DNA from: Plutella xylostella
Taxonomy: Eukaryota > Arthropoda > Insecta > Lepidoptera > Plutellidae
DNA: 64,000 bases
NCBI RefSeq assembly: GCF_932276165.1
Contig: NC_064005.1
Span: 3,844,001 to 3,908,000 of the forward strand
Direction: 5' to 3'
Part shown: positions 52,490 through 61,272 of the stretch, piece by piece
Layout of the letters: each line of letters opens with the position of its first letter
Position numbering within the stretch: the stretch's first letter is position 1
Program-made: the position numbers and the translations under genes
Notes under the pieces: generated by a model
Told to the model about the DNA's origin: nothing
What the model saw: the letters and a program-made list of their open reading frames with translations, nothing else
Databases searched by the model: none

Positions 52490-55262
52490 ATGGATGAGCC
52501 AACTACACGCTATGAAAAAATAGATTTCCTAGGAGAAGGGCAGGTAATTAATTTAGTTTTAACCCGTAGAAACATCTGTGTCTAATTTTATAACATTATG
52601 GCCAATACTTAACACCTACAATATCATCCTAACCTTAAACCAAAGTTCATACATTCTTCACCTTTTTTGTTTTACAGTTTGCTACGGTATACAAAGCTAG
52701 AGATGTAAAGACAGAACAGATAGTGGCTGTCAAGAAGATTAAAATAGGCTCCCGACTGGAGGCCCAGGATGGAATCAACCGGACGGCTTTGAGAGAGATC
52801 AAGTTACTGCAAGAGCTGCAACATATCAACCTTATTGGACTATTAGGTCTGCCACTCAATGTATAATAACAATTTACCCTCATTAGCTATTGAAAAATTA
52901 ACACAATTTCTCATTGATAGGTATTTGCAGACCTATCTCATTCTAACAATGCTCTGCCTTCTGTTTCAGATGTATTTGGACAGAAATCTAATGTATCTTT
53001 AGTGTTTGACTTCATGGATACGGACTTGGAAATAATTATAAAGGATATTAATATTGTACTTACCCCAGCAAATGTTAAGGCTTACATGATCATGACTTTA
53101 AAAGGTAATTATATAACAAATATTTAAAAAAAATTATTTAGAATCAATCCTAGTCCCTTACCACAACTTTTCAATTGCCACCATCCCTCTAATAATAATA
53201 TTTTTTCCCTAGTAGCCATCTAGTGCTTCAACTACCAATCTTATAATCAGCCTATCAAGGTCATCTTAGCCTTACCTAACCCTTTAAATGTTGATGTTAT
53301 GTTTAGTAGTACATGTTATTTATTTATTTAATAGTTTATTGCACAAATATGACATAATTATAAGTGTACAAAAGGTGGACTTAATGCCCAAAGCATGTTA
53401 TCTGTGCAGGTTTAGAATATTTACACCAGAACTGGATATTGCACAGAGATCTGAAGCCAAACAACTTGCTCATAAACAGAGAAGGCATCCTCAAAATTGG
53501 TGACTTTGGTCTTGCCAAGGCTTTTGGGTCACCCTCCAGAATAAACACACATCAAGTTGTGACCAGATGGTACAGGTAAGATATGTATAAATTAATATAT
53601 ATTGCAATAAACATGCAAACAACCCTTATTAAATAAGTTTCTCTAATTATTGAATGAATGATGTCTTTTTCAGTAATTTTGTTGTTGTTAAACAATGACC
53701 TATGTTTGCTATAATGGCAGCCATCTTGCAAAAAAGGATTAGTATAAGGGTATTTGGAGTGCATCCTATCGCAATGCCCCTCACCATGCACCTTTAAAAT
53801 ACGTTAATAGTGTCAAAGCCTGATCAATATGCATGGCATAGTTATAGTAATTCAAATTTGTAGCAACATTCATGATACTTATTCATACTTTACTCTCATT
53901 TCCATAGATCACCAGAGCTGTTATTCGGCGCGCGTCAGTATGGCACTGGCGTGGACATGTGGGCGGTGGGCTGCATCCTAGCCGAGCTGCTGCTGCGAGT
54001 GCCCTTCCTGCCCGGGGAGTCTGATCTGGACCAGCTCACCAAGATCTTCCATGTGTTTGGAACACCCAATGAGGAGAATTGGCCGGTTTGTGTTTTGTAC
54101 TGTATGGGTATTTGGGAGGAAGGCTTGCTTCTAATTGGAATTTCTTGTAAGCTCACTGTAGAAAGTAGAACCTGATATTTAAGCATGTGAAGTTTGTAAT
54201 GCTAGAATTAGTTTTTCGGTTTTTCGGAACAAAAAAGACAGAAAATATTACTTGACTGAAACAGCAGTGTGACGTCTTCCATTGTGCCGATGGCCGCTCC
54301 AGCACAAGCATACCTACGCCATTTTTAAAACTCGAGAACTAATATGCATAATTTGAAAGTTCCCTATGACTGCGCTCTTTTCATACTGGAATACCCACAC
54401 GCAAACTTTTTAAGCCAAATATCTCGTCTCAAAACAATTATCTACCAAGGAATGGGGTAACTAAGCCCACAACCACCTTGCAGGGCCTCAAAGGGCTGCC
54501 GGACTACGTGCAGTTCAAGCAGTTCCCGGCGCAGCAGCTGCGGCACATCTTCTCAGCCGCCCCCGACGACCTCATCCTGCTGCTCGAGCGGCTGCTCGCG
54601 CTGTTCCCGCCGCGCCGCGCCGACTGCACCGCAGCGCTGCAGATGAACTACTTCAGGTGCGTGTATTGTACGGTTTGTCACGTACAGTCGTACACATTAG
54701 ATTATACATCCGTATTAGTCAGTAATAATAATGCTGACCAATACGGAAATACCTTTTACATGCACGTAATGCACATATTTAAATACCCATTAATTATAGA
54801 AATAAATTAGTGATTGAACATACGTATAACATGCGTCTTTCACTCAACATCCATCAAGACCCGACCTAAGTACTGTAGGGGAAATTCTTTCTGCCCTAGA
54901 TTTATTACTGTTGTGATGCTAGCTGCCAAACAAGAGTACCCGAGTAGATAAGAGAAACTCACAAACTGCCTATTCATTATAATTCAAACGGGCAACATTG
55001 ACAGTTTGTTCTGCAGGAAGTTTCGGAAGTTACAAAAGTTTATAGCTACTTATGAAGCTGACCGTGCATTTTTTCATACAATCATATGGAAAGTAGTTTG
55101 ATAATAGAATGTTGTTTCAGCAATAAGCCCGCGCCGTCGGTCGGCAACAAGCTGCCGATGCCCTCCAACCTGTCCAAGGTGGAGACGGAGAAACCCTCGC
55201 TCAAGAGGAAGCTTCTAGAGAACATCGACGGAGGCTCGCTGGCGAAAAGACTGCAGTTCTAA
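52490..55262 (+). CDS. Cdk7: Cyclin-dependent kinase 7
   Basis: CDK7 with cyclin H and MAT1 forms the CDK-activating kinase and the TFIIH kinase that phosphorylates the Pol II CTD. Seven exons: 52490-52543, 52678-52846, 52970-53104, 53410-53575, 53908-54085, 54484-54656 and 55121-55262, giving 338 residues (human 346). The glycine loop GEGQFATVYKARD, catalytic K37, HRD with D133, and DFG (151-153) are intact. The activation loop SPSRINTHQVVTRWYRSPEL keeps S160 and T166, equivalent to human S164 and T170. The APE motif is SPE, as in other insects. The basic C-terminus ends SLAKRLQF. The last part of exon 5 and everything after it are duplicated downstream. Confidence 0.96.
53318..53396 (-). 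mobile_element. LINE 3' fragment next to a CDK7 acceptor
   Basis: TTATTTATTTATTTAATAG, TTATTGCACAAAT and GGACTTAATGCCCAAAGCAT resemble an antisense lepidopteran LINE 3' end. It ends about 14 bases before the acceptor of CDK7 exon 4. Confidence 0.45.
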
Positions 55263-55929
55263 TACTTCTAATGCTATCATTTTTAATAGACCGAAGTCTA
55301 AGTAATTAGGCGGCTATGGCCGGACTTTTATGTACAAAATAATGAAGTGCAATTCGGACTACAAAGAGATAATCTTTAATTTATCTTTTTATTCATAGGT
55401 TGTCTCTTCAACTTGCTAGTTTGTTGTCCTGAGTAATTAACGCTAGGACTATTTAATTTAAGACAGAAGACAGTATAATAAACATAAGTGAAATTATTAA
55501 AGGGGTGGATTTTTTAAATAAGCTGGTCTTTTTAGCAACGAAACAGTACAGATGAGATGCCTAAACGTTGGGGCAGGGATACCTACTAATAAACTAAAGG
55601 TTCCGAGTCGATCGATCGAGTTATGATAAGATCAAATATATTTTTGCAAATAAAATGCCCTTTTAAAAAATATCATTGTCTTTGTCTTGTATTTTCAAAT
55701 CCTATCATAACATTCATCGAAGTAGAAAAAAAGGCGGAAGGAATCTCCTATATTTGGTAAGGTTGGTATATAGGTATCTACAAATAAATCCCTCACCTTT
55801 ATCTTGGAGATACAGGTGTAATGCATTTGAGAGAAGTGGATCCAGCCCAAAGAGAAGCTCCTGCTACCCTGGTAGTCATCCAGGCCAGTACATCTAGATA
55901 TGAAGTGAACATGCAGTGCAGCATCTATA

Positions 55930-56073
55930 AAGCTGCGTACAGACCGGGCCAACGAACGCCAACGGTTATCCCAACGATGGATATTTATCATACATTATAC
56001 AGCGCAGATTGCAGCAACGAAGGTCAACGAAAACCGTTCGTTGGCGTTCGTTGGGCCGGTCTGTACGCGGCTT
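55930..56073. mobile_element. Foldback MITE, family A, copy 1
   Basis: AAGCTGCGTACAGACCGGGC and its complement at the right end, with inner ACGAACGCCAACGG palindrome, 144 bp. The same family recurs at 56390 and 56617, and all recur at +2,998. Confidence 0.85.
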
Positions 56074-56118
56074 AAAACAACCAAGACAACATGAATTTGA
56101 GTATAGTGAGCATAGACT

Positions 56119-56374
56119 AAGGGTCAATTTATACTGGTACAGAGTCGAAGCGCATCGAAGCGTCTATTCAATACTGAACATTACAAATACAACATTAATT
56201 CCACAGCATAACGCACACATTACTACTGAGATTTTAAAAAGTCGCGCGCATTCTTCGCGATTCGCGCGTCTACGCGTGACCAACGCAACCAACCATTCGT
56301 GCGGCTTTGCTTTACTTGTGAAGAATTTGACGCTTCGCTGCGCTCCGACTCTGCCCCAGTATAAATTGACCCTT
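56119..56374. mobile_element. MITE, family B
   Basis: Inverted ends AAGGGTCAATTTATACTGG and CCAGTATAAATTGACCCTT bound 256 bp. Inner GAGTCG.AGCGCA is also inverted. No ORF. Repeated at +2,998. Confidence 0.85.
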
Positions 56375-56389
56375 ATCTTTGATTATATG

Positions 56390-56533
56390 AAGCTGCGTAC
56401 AGACCGGGCCAATGAACGCCTAACGAACGCCAACGGTTATCCCAACGAAGGATATTTATCATACATAATACATGGCAGATTGCTGCAACAAGGCCAACGA
56501 AACCCGTTCGTTGGGCCGGTCTGTACGCAGCTT
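56390..56533. mobile_element. Foldback MITE, family A, copy 2
   Basis: Same ends as the element at 55930 (AAGCTGCGTACAGACCGGGC), 144 bp. Repeated at +2,998. Confidence 0.85.
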
Positions 56534-56616
56534 GAGACTAATATTGTGTGTGTAGTGATAATGAGCACACCCAATTATTCACTGATTGTCTTCCATCATT
56601 TGCCAACAAAACATTA

Positions 56617-56739
56617 AAGTCGTGTACAGACCGGCCCAACGAACGGGTTCCGTTGACCTTCGTTGCTACAATCTGCCCTGTATTGTGTATGATAAATATC
56701 CATCGTTGGATATTCGTTGGGCCGGTGTGTACGCGGCTT
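56617..56739. mobile_element. Foldback MITE, family A, copy 3 (diverged)
   Basis: AAGTCGTGTACAGACCGGCC to GTGTACGCGGCTT, 123 bp. A shorter and more diverged member. Repeated at +2,998. Confidence 0.8.
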
Positions 56740-56981
56740 AACAGGCTTTTAGCATTATTCTGAGATCTGTAGTTATAATCTGACTTTATCTGTACAGCAA
56801 AGAAAAAGAAGCTGTCAAATATTGTTATGTATTCTGTTCTGTGTACATCATCGATTTTCCAAGGTCTTTGATCTTTTGGTTGAAAAATAAATAAATAAAC
56901 ACAAAAATATAGTTTATTGGGGTTCAGAAGAGAAATTTTCGTGTTTAGATATAAATTAAAGAACTTCAAGTAAATATGAAA

Positions 56982-58260
56982 GAGCTGCTGCTGCGAGTGC
57001 CCTTCCTGCCCGGGGAGTCTGATCTGGACCAGCTCACCAAGATCTTCCATGTGTTTGGAACACCCAATGAGGAGAATTGGCCGGTTTGTGTTTTGTACTG
57101 TATGGGTATTTGGGAGGAAGGCTTGCTTCTAATTGGAATTTCTTGTAAGCTCACTGTAGAAAGTAGAACCTGATATTTAAGCATGTGAAGTTTGTAATGC
57201 TAGAATTAGTTTTTCGGTTTTTCGGAACAAAAAAGACAGAAAATATTACTTGACTGAAACAGCAGTGTGACGTCTTCCATTGTGCCGATGGCCGCTCCAG
57301 CACAAGCATACCTACGCCATTTTTAAAACTCGAGAACTAATATGCATAATTTGAAAGTTCCCTATGACTGCGCTCTTTTCATACTGGAATACCCACACGC
57401 AAACTTTTTAAGCCAAATATCTCGTCTCAAAACAATTATCTACCAAGGAATGGGGTAACTAAGCCCACAACCACCTTGCAGGGCCTCAAAGGGCTGCCGG
57501 ACTACGTGCAGTTCAAGCAGTTCCCGGCGCAGCAGCTGCGGCACATCTTCTCAGCCGCCCCCGACGACCTCATCCTGCTGCTCGAGCGGCTGCTCGCGCT
57601 GTTCCCGCCGCGCCGCGCCGACTGCACCGCAGCGCTGCAGATGAACTACTTCAGGTGCGTGTATTGTACGGTTTGTCACGTACAGTCGTACACATTAGAT
57701 TATACATCCGTATTAGTCAGTAATAATAATGCTGACCAATACGGAAATACCTTTTACATGCACGTAATGCACATATTTAAATACCCATTAATTATAGAAA
57801 TAAATTAGTGATTGAACATACGTATAACATGCGTCTTTCACTCAACATCCATCAAGACCCGACCTAAGTACTGTAGGGGAAATTCTTTCTGCCCTAGATT
57901 TATTACTGTTGTGATGCTAGCTGCCAAACAAGAGTACCCGAGTAGATAAGAGAAACTCACAAACTGCCTATTCATTATAATTCAAACGGGCAACATTGAC
58001 AGTTTGTTCTGCAGGAAGTTTCGGAAGTTACAAAAGTTTATAGCTACTTATGAAGCTGACCGTGCATTTTTTCATACAATCATATGGAAAGTAGTTTGAT
58101 AATAGAATGTTGTTTCAGCAATAAGCCCGCGCCGTCGGTCGGCAACAAGCTGCCGATGCCCTCCAACCTGTCCAAGGTGGAGACGGAGAAACCCTCGCTC
58201 AAGAGGAAGCTTCTAGAGAACATCGACGGAGGCTCGCTGGCGAAAAGACTGCAGTTCTAA
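56982..58260 (+). pseudogene. Cdk7: Partial CDK7 copy (3' exons only)
   Basis: Contains the last 102 bases of exon 5 (56982-57083, without acceptor), exon 6 (57482-57654) and exon 7 with stop (58119-58260), all intact. It lacks a promoter, the kinase N-lobe, HRD and DFG, so it cannot make a kinase by itself. Because exons 6 and 7 keep their splice sites, the donor of exon 5 in copy 1 (54085) could join to 57482 and give an identical CDK7 protein from a longer transcript. Confidence 0.85.
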
Positions 58261-59975
58261 TACTTCTAATGCTATCATTTTTAATAGACCGAAGTCTAAG
58301 TAATTAGGCGGCTATGGCCGGACTTTTATGTACAAAATAATGAAGTGCAATTCGGACTACAAAGAGATAATCTTTAATTTATCTTTTTATTCATAGGTTG
58401 TCTCTTCAACTTGCTAGTTTGTTGTCCTGAGTAATTAACGCTAGGACTATTTAATTTAAGACAGAAGACAGTATAATAAACATAAGTGAAATTATTAAAG
58501 GGGTGGATTTTTTAAATAAGCTGGTCTTTTTAGCAACGAAACAGTACAGATGAGATGCCTAAACGTTGGGGCAGGGATACCTACTAATAAACTAAAGGTT
58601 CCGAGTCGATCGATCGAGTTATGATAAGATCAAATATATTTTTGCAAATAAAATGCCCTTTTAAAAAATATCATTGTCTTTGTCTTGTATTTTCAAATCC
58701 TATCATAACATTCATCGAAGTAGAAAAAAAGGCGGAAGGAATCTCCTATATTTGGTAAGGTTGGTATATAGGTATCTACAAATAAATCCCTCACCTTTAT
58801 CTTGGAGATACAGGTGTAATGCATTTGAGAGAAGTGGATCCAGCCCAAAGAGAAGCTCCTGCTACCCTGGTAGTCATCCAGGCCAGTACATCTAGATATG
58901 AAGTGAACATGCAGTGCAGCATCTATAAAGCTGCGTACAGACCGGGCCAACGAACGCCAACGGTTATCCCAACGATGGATATTTATCATACATTATACAG
59001 CGCAGATTGCAGCAACGAAGGTCAACGAAAACCGTTCGTTGGCGTTCGTTGGGCCGGTCTGTACGCGGCTTAAAACAACCAAGACAACATGAATTTGAGT
59101 ATAGTGAGCATAGACTAAGGGTCAATTTATACTGGTACAGAGTCGAAGCGCATCGAAGCGTCTATTCAATACTGAACATTACAAATACAACATTAATTCC
59201 ACAGCATAACGCACACATTACTACTGAGATTTTAAAAAGTCGCGCGCATTCTTCGCGATTCGCGCGTCTACGCGTGACCAACGCAACCAACCATTCGTGC
59301 GGCTTTGCTTTACTTGTGAAGAATTTGACGCTTCGCTGCGCTCCGACTCTGCCCCAGTATAAATTGACCCTTATCTTTGATTATATGAAGCTGCGTACAG
59401 ACCGGGCCAATGAACGCCTAACGAACGCCAACGGTTATCCCAACGAAGGATATTTATCATACATAATACATGGCAGATTGCTGCAACAAGGCCAACGAAA
59501 CCCGTTCGTTGGGCCGGTCTGTACGCAGCTTGAGACTAATATTGTGTGTGTAGTGATAATGAGCACACCCAATTATTCACTGATTGTCTTCCATCATTTG
59601 CCAACAAAACATTAAAGTCGTGTACAGACCGGCCCAACGAACGGGTTCCGTTGACCTTCGTTGCTACAATCTGCCCTGTATTGTGTATGATAAATATCCA
59701 TCGTTGGATATTCGTTGGGCCGGTGTGTACGCGGCTTAACAGGCTTTTAGCATTATTCTGAGATCTGTAGTTATAATCTGACTTTATCTGTACAGCAAAG
59801 AAAAAGAAGCTGTCAAATATTGTTATGTATTCTGTTCTGTGTACATCATCGATTTTCCAAGGTCTTTGATCTTTTGGTTGAAAAATAAATAAATAAACAC
59901 AAAAATATAGTTTATTGGGGTTCAGAAGAGAAATTTTCGTGTTTAGATATAAATTAAAGAACTTCAAGTAAATAT
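56982..59975 (+). repeat. Direct duplication unit, copy 2 (2,994 bp)
   Basis: Second copy of 53984-56977. The copies are joined by four extra bases, GAAA (56978-56981). The right flank (CATCAATTC from 59976) is the original downstream sequence, so copy 2 keeps the ancestral right border and copy 1 the ancestral left border. Confidence 0.95.
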
Positions 59976-60079
59976 CATCAATTCAAATAATTTTATGGAA
60001 AGTTTACCGTGGAAGATACTCTGAACCTGCTGCGGATCAACTTTACTTTGTGTGGATTGTTATTCGTAATCATCACAAG

Positions 60080-60522
60080 ATGGGTAGCCTAGACAGAGGA
60101 ATACTCACAGGCTTCATCTGTCGATTGTGTTCGGAGATGCATCGGGTTGTGCTTCATATTTATGGCGAAGAAGGAATTCGCCTGAGCATATCTGATAAAA
60201 TCAACAGATACCTTTCAATTAATGTAAGTAAATTTTGCCTAATTATGCTCCTGTTATGGTCAGTCCGACCTATATCTGTCCTTTTCATAATGTAATTATT
60301 TATTACATTTTATTTTAGGTATCTAGATCAGATCCTCTCCCCAAAACTATCTGCAAAAACTGCCTAGAGAGACTAGAGAACCAACACAGGCTGGTGATGC
60401 GCATAGAGCAAGCTGCGTTAATGCTGAAAGGGCAGAGACGGGCTCGAGTTGGGGGCAACTGCTATGTCAGCCTCTGTGATGTGGCTGGTACATCCTCAAA
60501 TAATCCACCTATACCTAAGTAG
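60080..60522 (+). CDS. Stand-alone ZAD-domain protein
   Basis: Two exons (60080-60223 and 60319-60522) encode 115 residues from ATG 60080 (MGSLDRGILTGFICRLCSEM). The paired cysteines CRLC (near residue 14) and CKNC (near residue 60) with LSISDKINRYLSINV between and LENQHRLVMRIEQA after them fit the zinc-finger-associated domain, an arthropod dimerisation module. ZAD is normally followed by C2H2 fingers that bind DNA. None are encoded before the stop (PPIPK, TAG at 60520), so this looks like a finger-less ZAD protein. It could act as a dimerisation partner, but that is inference. AATAAAGG is near 60641. It begins about 100 bases after the CDK7 duplication. An earlier in-frame start (60050) is possible. 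Confidence 0.75.
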
Positions 60523-61272
60523 GAGAAATATTGTGTTATTTTCAATTATATTCATGATTTTTGTTATTTGTAGCCATCTTGTATTTTTATGAATTTGATT
60601 TCAGATTGTGTTTTTATCTGTAATGGATATTTAATGCATTTGAATAAAGGTATATGAGTTGAGTGTAAATATAAATTTACTTAAGTTTGCATTATTTAAT
60701 AATATTACCATTGTATTGTTTATGTTTCCCAATCTCAACAAACCTACAGTAATTTGAAAAGATGAAAAAAACATAGAATCTATATATTAAAATAAATGTA
60801 ATTTGTTAATCTCTTATCAATAGCAATACAAGAAATGAATCCTAGAACAGATATATTAGTCTCCAGCAGTTCAGTACCATATGGTTTGTTTTCCTGTCCA
60901 TTGAAAGATTAACAATAGGCTAAGTTAATAATATGTTATTGTATGAGTGCATTACATGCAAATCTACTCAATCAATATTTTTGCATGTATTCACTCAATT
61001 TATTAGGCTAGTTTTCATATATTATCTATATAAATAGTGATAGTTTAGATGGTTTAGTTTGAAATTAAAAATACCTATTGCGCTAAAAGTGTTTCTGTTT
61101 GGTGAATTTGGGAATACCTTACCTTACCTTAGTTAGGGACTAGTAGTTAGGACATGGTAGGACTTAATTAAAACAAAACAATCAATCTAAATTCTTAGGA
61201 TAAAAATATATTGCAAGATTTTTGTAAAATGAAATTAATAGTGATTACCTAGTTTACATTATAGTATAATAA
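60523..61272. other. Convergent intergenic region, ZAD gene to IFT54
   Basis: AT-rich 3' flanks of two convergent genes. No coding region or repeat family recognised. Confidence 0.5.

Larger units (their letters stand above)
53984..56977 (+). repeat. Direct duplication unit, copy 1 (2,994 bp)
   Basis: Everything from GAGCTGCTGCTGCGAG in CDK7 exon 5 to TTCAAGTAAATAT recurs at +2,998. Sampled blocks, including introns and MITEs, are identical. Contains the CDK7 3' exons, 3' flank and four MITEs. Confidence 0.95.

Noticed and set aside
56009..56617. 202-codon plus-strand frame (and its +2,998 copy)
   Set aside because: Composed of family A and B foldback MITEs and spacer. No protein-like motif.
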